DNA of 64,000 nt, taken from NCBI GenBank assembly GCA_029880325.1, contig JAOUOP010000001.1, forward strand, positions 287,973 to 351,972. Reading direction: 5' to 3'. The position numbers were made by a program, and so were the translations under genes. This stretch comes from Myxococcales bacterium. GTDB taxonomy: Bacteria; Myxococcota_A; Polyangia; Polyangiales; JAFGIB01. Within the stretch, counting starts at the first letter, position 1, and each line of letters starts with the position of its first letter. The notes beneath the pieces are model-generated. The model did not search any database and was not told the DNA's origin. It saw only the letters and a program-made list of their open reading frames with translations. Shown here piece by piece: positions 33,648-45,561 of the stretch.

Positions 33648-34040
33648 ATGTTTGGATCGAAATCAGCGGACCCGACCGTGATCGGGAGGGGAGCGGTCGT
33701 GGAGGGCAACATCTGGGCCAAGGGCCGCGTGCAGGTCGACGGCGAAATCAATGGCTCACTGAACGTCGATGGCCAGCTCTCGATCGGCCCCGAGGGGCGC
33801 GTCAATGGTGAAGTCATCGCCGACGACGTCGCGGTGGGCGGCGAAGTCGAAGGCCGCGTGACGGCGCGCCGGCTGCTGCACGTGGTCGCGAGCGGCAAGA
33901 TCCGCGGCGAGGTTTGCTACGAGAGCCTGCAGATCGACCGCGGTGCCGTGCTCGATGGACGCACCGCGCAGGGCGACAGCCAAGAGGCCGAGGAAGAAGT
34001 CCCCGCCGACGTGGAGACCGCCGCGGCCCCGGCCGGCTGA
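33648..34040 (+). CDS. Bactofilin (polymer-forming cytoskeletal protein)
   Basis: 130 residues: a short disordered head, then a right-handed beta-helix core with regular turns (GRGAVVEGNIWAKGRVQVDG, INGSLNVDGQLSIGPEGRVN, GEVIADDVAVGGEVEGRVTA) and an acidic tail. Bactofilins polymerise without nucleotide at the membrane and localise cell-wall enzymes. Here the next genes are a one-TM small protein and an M23 peptidase, the same kind of pairing reported for other bactofilin/LytM systems. A strong promoter and palindromic site lie upstream. The family is about 110-190 aa, so the length is normal. Confidence 0.93.
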   Translation: MFGSKSADPTVIGRGAVVEGNIWAKGRVQVDGEINGSLNVDGQLSIGPEGRVNGEVIADDVAVGGEVEGRVTARRLLHVVASGKIRGEVCYESLQIDRGAVLDGRTAQGDSQEAEEEVPADVETAAAPAG

Positions 34041-34068
34041 ACAACGCGCGGAGCACACGAGGAATCGA

Positions 34069-34236
34069 ATGACTCAAACCTGGGAGTTGGTGGTGATGCG
34101 CGGCGGCGGCCTGCCGCCGTGGCGACTGCGCCTGAGCCCCGGCCGACTGCTCGTATGGACGCTGGCCGCGGTGGTGCTCGGAGCCATGGGATTCACCGCC
34201 GGTTGGCAATTGGGGGCGCTGACCGCCCTGCTCTGA
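34069..34236 (+). CDS. Small single-pass membrane protein in bactofilin cluster
   Basis: 55 residues from ATG 34069 with AGGA 8 bp upstream. Residues about 28-50 form one TM helix (LLVWTLAAVVLGAMGFTAGW). The cytosolic head (MTQTWELVVMRGGGLPPWRL) resembles the head of the next protein (MGRDGITIMLLRGG...PALTL), so this looks like a membrane-anchor version of the M23 peptidase N-terminus, perhaps a partner or a duplicate remnant. It ends 6 bp before the M23 start. Confidence 0.6.
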   Translation: MTQTWELVVMRGGGLPPWRLRLSPGRLLVWTLAAVVLGAMGFTAGWQLGALTALL

Positions 34237-34242
34237 GCTGCC

Positions 34243-35217
34243 ATGGGTCGCGACGGAATCACGATCATGCTGCTGCGCGGAGGCGCCCGCCCGGCCCTGA
34301 CGCTGCGGCTGCCTTCGCTGCTGGCGCGCCTTCTGCCCCTTGGCGCGGCTCTCTTGCTGACGCTGCCGGGCTGGGTGGGGTGGCTGGCCCAGGCCCAGCT
34401 CGGCCTCGATGGAGCCCACACCCAACAGCTGACGGGCCGCGGCATCATGCAGCGACTGCCGCTGCCGGACTTCCAGATCCTGGCGCCCATTCGCAGCCGG
34501 CAGACCGCAGCCCAACTCAAGCGCCGCGGTGCCCTGCTGCACGCCATGAAGCTCGGTCTCGGCAGTCGCCGCGCGGCCTCGCTGCTGCTCGCCGGAACGC
34601 TGCCGCCCGAGTGGATCGCGGCGGCCGACAAGCAGCGCGACCGCGACGGTACGCTCGACTGGCCGGTGCCCCAGGGCTGGTTCGTGCGCGGCTACGGCTC
34701 GGGCCTCGATGGCTATCACCTGGCCGTCGACATCATGGGCGAGCGCGGCAGCCCCGTGCACGCGGCGGCCCCGGGGCTGGTGGGGTACGCCGGTGACGGC
34801 GTGCGTGGCTACGGCAACATGGTGCTGCTGCTCCACCCCGGTGGCCGCGTCACCCTCTACGCCCACAACGAAACGAACCTGGTGGTGGCCGGCCAGCGCG
34901 TCAAGCGCGGCGAGCAGATCGCGACCCTGGGCAATACCGGCATCAGCCGCGGCCCCCACGTGCACTTCGAGCTGGTGCACGACGGGCGCAACTGCGACCC
35001 GCTGGCCCTCTTTCGCCCCGGCGTGCGCCACCGCCCCGGTCATCTGGGGGAAATCGACAAGGTCCGCTGGCGCCCCGAGAGCGATCGCCCGCGCTCCGTG
35101 CGCTGCGCCCGCCGCCGCCGCCATCCCAATTCGCGCTACTTCGAACACCGCGACGACGACCTGATGGAGCAGGGCGAACCGCTGGCGGCGACCCAGGGCA
35201 CCGAGACCGCACTCTGA
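34243..35217 (+). CDS. M23 (LytM-type) peptidoglycan endopeptidase, membrane-anchored
   Basis: 324 residues. A basic head and one TM helix (LLARLLPLGAALLLTLPGW, about 27-47) lead to a periplasmic region. The LytM domain (about 150-265) keeps H-x-x-x-D (YHLAVDIMG), the YAHN strand and H-x-H (HVHFE), the zinc ligands of active M23 enzymes, so it is predicted to cleave peptidoglycan cross-links. After the domain the protein turns Arg-rich and acidic without known fold. It likely works with the bactofilin two genes upstream in localised wall remodelling. The next gene starts 31 bp on. Confidence 0.9.
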   Translation: MGRDGITIMLLRGGARPALTLRLPSLLARLLPLGAALLLTLPGWVGWLAQAQLGLDGAHTQQLTGRGIMQRLPLPDFQILAPIRSRQTAAQLKRRGALLHAMKLGLGSRRAASLLLAGTLPPEWIAAADKQRDRDGTLDWPVPQGWFVRGYGSGLDGYHLAVDIMGERGSPVHAAAPGLVGYAGDGVRGYGNMVLLLHPGGRVTLYAHNETNLVVAGQRVKRGEQIATLGNTGISRGPHVHFELVHDGRNCDPLALFRPGVRHRPGHLGEIDKVRWRPESDRPRSVRCARRRRHPNSRYFEHRDDDLMEQGEPLAATQGTETAL

Positions 35218-35248
35218 AGACGGGCGCGAATGGTCGTATGCTCTGGCC

Positions 35249-38535
<3,287 letters not shown>

Positions 38536-38539
<4 letters not shown>

Positions 38540-39963
38540 AGCCGGTCTCCCGCCGCCATTTGCTGGGAGCGCCGCTGGCCGCCGCCGCGCTGCTTTCCAC
38601 GCCGGGCGCCCTCAGGGCCAAAGAGCCGGAAGGCAGAAGGCCCCTGCGCCGGCTGCGGCCCGATCCCCGCGGCATCGTGGCCTTACCCGATGGTTATAGC
38701 TACCGCATCTTGCAGCGCGCCGGCACGCCCATGGACGACGGCTTCCGCGTGCCGGGCCGCCCCGACGCCATGGCCTGCTTCGAAGGCCCGGGTGAAACCT
38801 TGGTGCTCATGCGCAACCACGAGGTCTTCGTCGACGACTGGGTAAACAGCCCCTACAGCCCCGAGCGCCCACCGCCGGCCGAGGCCTACGATCGGCGCGG
38901 CACCGGCGGTGTCAGCCGCGTCGTGCTCGACGCCAAGTCACTGAAAGTCAAAAGCTCGAACCTGGTGCTGGCCGGCACCTATTGGAATTGCGCCGGCGGC
39001 AAGAGCCCCTGGGGCTGGCTCAGCTGCGAGGAGACCGTGGTCCCGGGCCACGGCTTCGTCTTTCTCTGCCCAACCGATGCCGCGCGCGCGGCCAAGCCGC
39101 AACGCATCGAGGGCTACGGACGCATGCGCCACGAGGCAGCCACGATCGATCCGGCCACCTCCATCGCCTACCTCACCGAAGACCGCGACGACGCCTGCTT
39201 CTACCGCTTCGTGCCCGACGACCGCGAGCGCCCCTTCGAAGGGCGGCTGCAAGCGCTGCGCATCCCGAAGCAACCGCGCTTCGAGACCACGCGGCTGCGG
39301 CGCGGCCCGGGCCTGGCCGTGGACTGGGTCGATGTGCCGCTGTCGGCCGGCGAGCAAGACGGCCTGCGCTACGCGGCCCAGGATCGGGGAGCTGCGCTGA
39401 TCCGGCGCGGCGAAGGCCTGTGGCTCGATGACTCCAAGACAGCGGGCGTGCTCTATTTCTGCGCCACCAGCGGCGGCCCCCTGGGCCTGGGCCAAGTCTT
39501 CCGCCTCGACCTGGCGCCGGGAGGAAAACTGGAAGTTATTGCGGAGAGCATCGATCCGGGCGAACTCGACATGCCCGACAACATCACCGTCTCCCCCCAG
39601 GGCCAGCTCTACATCGCCGAAGACGGCGCGGGCGGCAACCACATCAGACGCATCACCCTCGACGGCCGCACCGTCGACCTGGCAGCCAACACACTCAGCC
39701 CCGGCGAATTCGCCGGCCCATGCTTCGCCCCCGACGGCAAAACCCTCTTCGTCAACATGCAGAGCGAGGGTCTGACGCTGGCCATCCGCGGCCCCTTCGA
39801 TCGCGAGCTCGAGCAAGAGCAAGCCCTGCGCCGCGCCCCCGAGCACCCGCCCCTCGACTGGACGCGAGGCGGCCGCGGCATCGGCGCGGGCCTGGGCATC
39901 ATGGCGCTGGCGGCCCTGGCCCACCGGCGCCGGCGGCTACGGCGCGGCGAGGACGCGGGCTGA
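38536..39963 (+). CDS. PhoX-like (DUF839) secreted phosphatase with C-terminal anchor
   Basis: 475 residues from GTG 38536, overlapping the previous TGA (GTGA coupling). The Tat signal SRRHLLG is near residue 4-10, with a following Ala-rich helix. The DUF839/PhoX body shows MRNHEVF, GCSRVVLD-like turns (GVSRVVLD), LSCEETVVPGHGFVF, YLTEDRDDACFYRF and ADGAGGNHIRR-like strands (EDGAGGNHIRR). PhoX enzymes are Ca/Fe-dependent alkaline phosphatases. The C-terminus (GIGAGLGIMALAALAHRRRR) is a short hydrophobic helix plus Arg cluster, unusual for PhoX and like a C-terminal sorting or retention tail (MYXO-CTERM-like but without Cys). Confidence 0.8.
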
Positions 39964-40003
39964 AGCGCCTGGCCAGCCGCCGCAGCGCGCTTACGTGCCG
40001 ACC

Positions 40004-41116
40004 ATGCCAAGTGAGCCCCTGAGCCTCGGAGACGAGTTGGGCCCCGCCCAGATCCTGCACCTGCGCGACCCCGAAGTGGGCCTCTCGGCCATCGTGGTCG
40101 TCGACAACGTGGCCGCGGGCCCCTCGATCGGAGGCATCCGCATGGCGCCCGACGTGGACCTCGACGAAGTCTTCCGCCTGGCGCGCGCGATGACCTTCAA
40201 GAACGCCGCCGCCGGCCTACCCCACGGCGGCGGCAAGGCCGGCATCATCGCCGACCCCAAGCGTCCGGCCGCCGAAAGAGAGCAGCTCGTGCGCCGCTTC
40301 GCGCGGCTTATCCGCGGCCTCGAAAGCTACATCCCGGGCCCCGACATGGGCACCGACGAACGCTCCATGGCCTTCATCCACGACGAGATCGGACGCGCCG
40401 TGGGTCTACCGCGCGTGCTCGGGGGCATTCCGCTCGACGAAATCGGCGCCACCGGCCTCGGCCTGGCCGCCGCCGCCGACATCGCCGCGCCGCGGGCCGG
40501 CATCGAACTCTCCGGCGCGCGCGTGGCGGTGCAGGGCTTTGGCGCCGTGGGCATCCACGCCGCGCGCTACCTGGCCGAGCGCGGCGCCCGCCTGGTGGCC
40601 GCAAGCGACAGCCGGGGCGCCATCGAAAACCCCGACGGCCTCGACCTCGACGCCCTGTGGACCCACAAGCGCGAGGCTCCCGTCGCCGACTTCAGCGGAG
40701 GCCGCGCCATCGAGCGCGACGCCGTGCTCGGCATCGACTGCGACATCCTGATCCCCGCCGCGCGCCCGGACGTGCTCGGCGCCCACAACGCCGACGCCGT
40801 AGGCGCCAAGCTCATCCTCCAGGGCGCCAACATTCCCGCGACGGACGAAGCCGAAGCGCGCCTGCATGAACGCGGTGTCTTGAACATCCCCGACTTCATC
40901 GCCAACGCCGGCGGAGTGATTTGCGCCTCGGTTGAATACCACGGCGGCGACGAAAGCCAGGCCCGCGCTGTCATTCAGAGCAAGATCAGCCGCAACGTCG
41001 AAGAAGTCTTCCACATCATGGACGAACGCGGCCTTTCGCCGCGGCAAGCCGCCATCGCCCTGGCCCGCGAACGCGTGGAGGAAGCCATGGGTTATCGCAC
41101 GAGCGGCGGATTCTAG
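40004..41116 (+). CDS. Glu/Leu/Phe/Val dehydrogenase family enzyme
   Basis: 370 residues from ATG 40004; GTG 39995 in frame would add three. Oxidative deamination or reductive amination of an amino acid with NAD(P). The dimerisation/catalytic domain has MTFKNAAAGLPHGGGKAGI, with the substrate-binding Lys in GGGKAG, and PGPDMGTDERSMAFIHDE. The Rossmann domain has VAVQGFGAVG and LIPAARPDVL. The length is closer to leucine/phenylalanine/valine dehydrogenases (350-370) than to GDH (420+). It is last of the same-strand run from the bactofilin gene, so it may share the transcript. There is no catabolic partner. Confidence 0.88.
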   Translation: MPSEPLSLGDELGPAQILHLRDPEVGLSAIVVVDNVAAGPSIGGIRMAPDVDLDEVFRLARAMTFKNAAAGLPHGGGKAGIIADPKRPAAEREQLVRRFARLIRGLESYIPGPDMGTDERSMAFIHDEIGRAVGLPRVLGGIPLDEIGATGLGLAAAADIAAPRAGIELSGARVAVQGFGAVGIHAARYLAERGARLVAASDSRGAIENPDGLDLDALWTHKREAPVADFSGGRAIERDAVLGIDCDILIPAARPDVLGAHNADAVGAKLILQGANIPATDEAEARLHERGVLNIPDFIANAGGVICASVEYHGGDESQARAVIQSKISRNVEEVFHIMDERGLSPRQAAIALARERVEEAMGYRTSGGF

Positions 41117-41308
41117 GCATTCAGGAGGGCAGCTTGCGGAGGTCCTGAAACCCTGCGCAAGGACCGCCAACAACCCGTCCGCGTCGGTCGTTGATATCGA
41201 GAACGGCTTTCGGAGTACGCGCTGCCATGCAAGGTAGTTCCGCCCCCGCAGTAGCTCATTCATGAATCATTCGGGTTGGCACTACTGTGTCAGGGTAGCG
41301 GTGGAAGA

Positions 41309-41431
41309 TCGCGCCGGGCAGGGGATTTGTAGGGTTTGGCGGGCGTCGACGGCAGGGTGGGTCCCTTTCGAGACGGCCGACGAAGCCCGCAAATCCCCTG
41401 AACAGGCGAGGGCCGCCGCTCACGTGACACC
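41309..41431 (+). repeat. Palindromic repeat B, copy 2 (123 bp)
   Basis: This is the second copy of the element at 27265-27387, same orientation and length. In the left arm CAGGGGATTTG is kept, but the right arm has GCCCGCAAATCCCCTG where copy 1 has GCCTACAAATCCCCTG, so arm pairing is weaker here. It fills much of the 335-bp gap 41117-41451 between the dehydrogenase and the GFA-cupin gene. No gene is seen in the rest of the gap. Confidence 0.75.
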
Positions 41432-41451
41432 GTAGTGTTAGGCTCGCGCCC

Positions 41452-42225
41452 ATGGCCGAGTCCCCGACCATCCAGGGTCGCTGCCTGTGCGGCGACGTTC
41501 GCTTCGAAGTTTGCGGCCCCCTGCTGCCCCTCGGCTACTGCCATTGCAAGAGCTGTCAGCGGGCGAGCGGCTCGGCGTTCGCAGCCAACGCGGCCGTACG
41601 CACGTCCGACGTGATCTGGCGGGGCGGGCAGGAGCAGATCACCGAGTACGCGTCATCGCCAGGCAAGCGGCGCGCCTTCTGCAGCCGCTGTGGATCGCCC
41701 GTCTATGCATGCGTCGAACGGCAGCCCGACTGGCTCAGCATCCGTCTCGGATCGCTGGACGACGATCCGTGCGTGCGTCCTGGAGCCCACTTCAACGTCG
41801 CAGAGCGGGCTCACTGGTATCCGCTGACCGACGGACTGCCACAACACTCCGGCGACCACGCCGACGCGGTCGAAGCATCGGCCGAAAATCCACTACCCCA
41901 CGGCAATCTCGGAGACGCCTTTCCCGCCGAGCTCCCCGAAGAACTCGCGACGGACCTCGCGAGCATCGCCCACACCCGCATCGAGCGCATCATCTCCCGC
42001 GGCCACCGTTCAGCGACGGACTTCTGGTACGACCAGGACGAGGACGAGTTCGTACTCCTGGTGCGAGGCGCAGCTCGACTCGAGCTGGAGGGCGGCGACG
42101 AGTTGGCTCTGGGGCCCGGCGACTGGGTCCACATTCCGGCCCACGTTCGCCACCGCGTGGCCTGGACCGATACCGAGCAGGACACCCTGTGGCTGGCAGT
42201 GTTCGCCTCCCCAACTCACCGATAA
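41452..42225 (+). CDS. GFA (CENP-V/GFA) domain fused to a cupin domain
   Basis: 257 residues, cytosolic. The N-terminal GFA domain (about 8-130) has CLCGDVRFE, YCHCKSCQRASGSAF and FCSRCGSPVY, the zinc-binding Cys set of glutathione-dependent formaldehyde-activating-like proteins. After a linker, a cupin (about 160-257) begins at HTRIERIISRG and continues WYDQDEDEFVLLVRGAARL and LGPGDWVHIPAHVRH. The first cupin motif lacks the usual H-x-H but belongs to the WYDQ...EWVLLL subgroup. Fusions of these two are not ones I know to be common. Substrate unknown; a role in small-molecule detoxification is possible. Confidence 0.85.
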   Translation: MAESPTIQGRCLCGDVRFEVCGPLLPLGYCHCKSCQRASGSAFAANAAVRTSDVIWRGGQEQITEYASSPGKRRAFCSRCGSPVYACVERQPDWLSIRLGSLDDDPCVRPGAHFNVAERAHWYPLTDGLPQHSGDHADAVEASAENPLPHGNLGDAFPAELPEELATDLASIAHTRIERIISRGHRSATDFWYDQDEDEFVLLVRGAARLELEGGDELALGPGDWVHIPAHVRHRVAWTDTEQDTLWLAVFASPTHR

Positions 42226-43145
42226 CGCGGAATCCACTCGACGCAGCTCGGACGCAAGCCCGGACTGGGACCGAAAACCTCTTCGAGTAGATCGGCGAGC
42301 GCCGGATCGTGACCACGTAGGGCGTCGCGCCCATAAACAACTTGAAGTTGTATGCCTGGCGGGTCGTCGTCGGTGAGGGCGTAGGAGAGCGGAAGCGGCT
42401 TGAAGCCGAACCAGGCCGAGACGCCGGTGGCCCAGTATTCTTCGTGGTCGCCCATCATGTGGGTCGCCGAGGGCAGCTCGCCAAAGAGCACCTCCACCAC
42501 GGGAGGCACTTCGATCGCCCAGGTTCCCGCGGCACGCGCGCCCTCGAAGGCTTGTATCAGCCGTTCTTCGAAGCCGGGGTCGACCTCGACCAGCCCCATG
42601 CTCAGCAACGCATGGCCCAGCTCGTGGACAAGCGTGTCGCCCGGCGGTGTGGCGTTCGGATCCTTGTCGGCGGGACGGCACAGGACGGCCGAGTCGCGCA
42701 CGGTGGCCGCCGGAAAATAGGCGTCGGGACCGAGACCGGCGGCCATGCGCTCTACCTTCCGCAGGTCGCCGAGCTCCGGAACGTCATCCAGCTCTTCGCC
42801 GGCCGAGCTGGCCACCAGCACGACGCGGAAGTAGCGATCGTGGACGGCATCGCGCAGCTCGGCACGCTGTTCGAAGACGCCTTCGAGGACGCGCCCGGCC
42901 TCCAGCATCGCCGCGTCCGGCACGCGGCTGGAACCCAGCACGTCGATGCCGAGGGCCTGGCAGTGGCGCCCGTAGAAGTCCGTGTCCAGCTTCAGTTCCT
43001 GCACCACCTGGTCGGGGACCGCAGTCACCTCATCGCAGCTGCTGGGCTCGTCGCGACCGGGTCCGGCCCCGGTCGCGAAGTCGGGCGGAGACTGGCATGC
43101 GAGCAAGAGCCCCGTAAGCCACAGGGCGGTGGGGCGGCGCGCCAT
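42216..43145 (-). CDS. Secreted zinc metallopeptidase-like lipoprotein
   Basis: 309 residues from ATG 43145, upstream of which the frame extends nine codons without signal features. The signal TALWLTGLLLACQS has lipobox L-L-A-C. The zinc motif HELGHALL (H-E-x-x-H) lies near residue 175. A downstream acidic/aromatic segment HEEYWATGVSAWFGF may supply the third ligand, as in secreted neutral zinc proteases where E-Y/F-W-A-x-x-V-x-x-W-F follows. It is likely an extracytoplasmic protease or a protease-like scaffold. It is 10 bp convergent with the GFA-cupin gene. Confidence 0.75.
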   Translation of the reverse strand: MARRPTALWLTGLLLACQSPPDFATGAGPGRDEPSSCDEVTAVPDQVVQELKLDTDFYGRHCQALGIDVLGSSRVPDAAMLEAGRVLEGVFEQRAELRDAVHDRYFRVVLVASSAGEELDDVPELGDLRKVERMAAGLGPDAYFPAATVRDSAVLCRPADKDPNATPPGDTLVHELGHALLSMGLVEVDPGFEERLIQAFEGARAAGTWAIEVPPVVEVLFGELPSATHMMGDHEEYWATGVSAWFGFKPLPLSYALTDDDPPGIQLQVVYGRDALRGHDPALADLLEEVFGPSPGLRPSCVEWIPRYR

Positions 43146-43289
43146 GGTTGGAGTATTCGGCATCACCGGCAAAGCATCCAGCGTGCCATCTCGAAACCCG
43201 GCGCCAGGCGCCCAAAAAGGGTCTGCTGGCAGCCAACGCCGGTGACGCCGCCGCCAACTGCGGTGGCGCTTTCAAAACGATCGCGGCGA

Positions 43290-44777
43290 CTACCCCACCC
43301 GCGACATCAGCTTGGCCTTGCGCGGCGTGGTCGGCGGGTAGATGAACTTGGGGTCGAAGAAGGTGGGGCGCATCAGCACCGGCTTCTTGTGGCTGAAGGT
43401 ATCGATGGAATGCCGGCCGTGGTAGGCACCCATGCCGCTCTCGCCCACACCGCCGAAGGGCAGCTCCGAGCTGGCGAAATGCATCACGGTTTGGTTGACG
43501 GCCACGGCGCCGGAGCTGGTGCGCGCCATGATGGCGTCGCGGTTTTCCCTGTCAGAGCCGAAGTAGTACAGGGCCAGGGGCTTGGGACGGGCGTTGACGT
43601 AGGCGATGGCCTCGTCCACGTCGGCGACCTTCACGACCGGCAACAGCGGTCCGAAAATCTCTTCCTGCATGATCGCGGCATCCCCCGGCACGTCGGTCAG
43701 CAACGTGGGCGCGATGTAGCGGTCGGCTTCATCGGCCTGGCCACCCCAGAAGACCGTACCGCCGCTCGCAAGCAGGCGCATCAGGCGCTGGTGGTGGCGC
43801 GCGTTGATGATGCGCCCGTAGTCGACGCTCTGCTGCGGGTCGTCGCCGAAGAACTCGACGATCGTGGCCTTCAGCTGCTCGAGCAGCGCTTCGTAGATGT
43901 CGGCCTGGGCCAGCACGTAGTCGGGCGCGATGCAAACCTGGCCGCAGTTGAAGAACTTACCCCACAGGATGCGGCGCGCGCTGACTTCCAGATTGCAGCT
44001 GGCGTCGATGATGCACGGGCTCTTGCCGCCGAGCTCCAGCGTCACCGGCGTCAGGTGCTTGGCCGCCGCCTGCATCACGACGCGCCCGATGGTGCCGTTG
44101 CCGGTGTAGAAGATGTGGTCAAAGCGCTGGGCGAGCAGCTCCGTCGTCTCGGCCACGCCCCCCTCGATCACGCGCACGCAGTCGGCGTCCATGTACTTCG
44201 GGATCAGGCGCGCCAATAACTCAGAGGTACGTGCCGAGACCTCGGACGGTTTGAGCACCACGGCGTTGCCCGCCGCGATGGCGCCAGCGACGGGATTGAG
44301 CGCCAGGTCCACGGGAAAGTTCCAGGGCGCGATCACCAGCACCACACCCAGCGGCTCGGTCAGGATCATGCTCTTGCCGGGACGCGCGAAGATCGGCGTC
44401 TTGACACGCTTGGGTGCCGTCCACTTACGGAGCTTCTTGCGCAGCTCGGTGGCGGCACCGCGCGCACCGGCCACGTCGCTCATGGCCGCCTCCGCAAGCG
44501 GCTTGCCCACGTCCTCGTGGACCGCCTGGGCGATCTCCTTGCGATTTTCGCGCAACATGCGCGCCAGTTGATCGAGTTCGTGCTCGCGCCACTCGAGGGA
44601 GCGCGTGGCACCGGCATCGAAGCTCTTTCGCAGCTCCGCCACGCTGCGACCGATGTGCGCCAGGTCTGGACCCGCCGCGCTCGAGACCCCGCCCGGCTCC
44701 TCGGAAGCCCCGGCGTAGCCACTGCGGTAGGCCAGCTCTTGAGTGGAATCACCCTGAGTTATCGCAATTTCGGTCAT
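43290..44777 (-). CDS. NAD(P)-dependent aldehyde dehydrogenase (ALDH3-like)
   Basis: 495 residues, oxidising an aldehyde to an acid. LVIAPWNFPVDLALNPVAGA is the cofactor fold, TGNGTIGRVVMQAAAKHLTP precedes the catalytic Glu motif LELGGKSP, and the nucleophilic Cys lies in FFNCGQVCIAPD. The ending, YHGRHSIDTFSHKKPV, is typical of class 3 or coniferyl-aldehyde dehydrogenases, which are about 450-480 residues. The first 35-40 residues look dispensable, so the start may be internal. It is fourth gene in a glyoxalase / chlorite dismutase-like / pdxJ / ALDH run, 13 bp after pdxJ. The specific substrate is unknown. Confidence 0.9.
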   Translation of the reverse strand: MTEIAITQGDSTQELAYRSGYAGASEEPGGVSSAAGPDLAHIGRSVAELRKSFDAGATRSLEWREHELDQLARMLRENRKEIAQAVHEDVGKPLAEAAMSDVAGARGAATELRKKLRKWTAPKRVKTPIFARPGKSMILTEPLGVVLVIAPWNFPVDLALNPVAGAIAAGNAVVLKPSEVSARTSELLARLIPKYMDADCVRVIEGGVAETTELLAQRFDHIFYTGNGTIGRVVMQAAAKHLTPVTLELGGKSPCIIDASCNLEVSARRILWGKFFNCGQVCIAPDYVLAQADIYEALLEQLKATIVEFFGDDPQQSVDYGRIINARHHQRLMRLLASGGTVFWGGQADEADRYIAPTLLTDVPGDAAIMQEEIFGPLLPVVKVADVDEAIAYVNARPKPLALYYFGSDRENRDAIMARTSSGAVAVNQTVMHFASSELPFGGVGESGMGAYHGRHSIDTFSHKKPVLMRPTFFDPKFIYPPTTPRKAKLMSRVG

Positions 44778-44790
44778 GCAGCTTCTCCAA

Positions 44791-45561
44791 TCAGCCCCGC
44801 AGCACTTCGAGGTATTCGCCCACCACCGTCTCGAGCCCGACGAAGACGGCGCGCGAGATGATGGCGTGGCCGATGCTCACCTCGGCGAGGCCCGGCAGCG
44901 TTCGGTAGAGCGGCAGGTTGTCGAGGTCCAGATCGTGACCGGCATTGACCCCCAAGGCCAGCCCGGCGGCGCACTCGGCGGCGCGCAGGTGGGGCGCGAA
45001 GGCCGCGCGCCCGGCTTCGGGGTCGCGGGCGCAAGCCTCGGCGAAGGGCCCGGTGAACAACTCGATGCGGTCGGCGCCCATGGCGCTCGCCCAGCGCACG
45101 GCCTGGGGATCGGGGTCGATGAAAAGACTGACGCGAATGCCCAGGGCCTTGAGTTGCTGCACCTGCTCGCGCAGCTCGCCCTCGTCGGTATCCGGCGGCC
45201 AGCCGGCCTGACTGGTCACCTCGCCGGGCAGGACCGGCACCAGCGTCGCCTGCGTGGGTTTGATCGCGTGCACCAGCGCGAGCCAGTCGGGACGCGGATC
45301 GCCCTCGATGTTGTACTCCAGCCCCGCATCGCCCTGGGCCGCGAGCAACTCGGCGATTTCGCGCACGTCGCCGGGCGTGATGTGGCGCTGATCGGCTCGC
45401 GGATGCACCGTGATGCCGCGAGCGCCCGCGGAAAGGCACGCGCGCACGGCGTCGAGCACGCTGGGCGAGCGACCGCCGCGCGAGTTGCGCAGGGTCGCCA
45501 CCTTATTGACGTTGACGCTCAGCCGCACCACGGGCGCCTCCGGTCGGTCACCCACGCTCAC
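44791..45561 (-). CDS. pdxJ: Pyridoxine 5'-phosphate synthase
   Basis: 256 residues. It condenses 1-deoxy-xylulose-5-phosphate with 3-amino-2-oxopropyl phosphate in the DXP-dependent vitamin B6 pathway. The N-terminal signature LSVNVNKVATLRNSRGG is diagnostic. ITVHPRADQRHI, LEYNIEGDP, TLVPVLPGE and GVNAGHDLDLDN follow in the order of the TIM barrel. The length is slightly long for PdxJ (about 240). The start overlaps the end of the chlorite dismutase-like gene by 4 bp (ATGA). pdxA and pdxB are not in the window. Confidence 0.95.
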   Translation of the reverse strand: MSVGDRPEAPVVRLSVNVNKVATLRNSRGGRSPSVLDAVRACLSAGARGITVHPRADQRHITPGDVREIAELLAAQGDAGLEYNIEGDPRPDWLALVHAIKPTQATLVPVLPGEVTSQAGWPPDTDEGELREQVQQLKALGIRVSLFIDPDPQAVRWASAMGADRIELFTGPFAEACARDPEAGRAAFAPHLRAAECAAGLALGVNAGHDLDLDNLPLYRTLPGLAEVSIGHAIISRAVFVGLETVVGEYLEVLRG

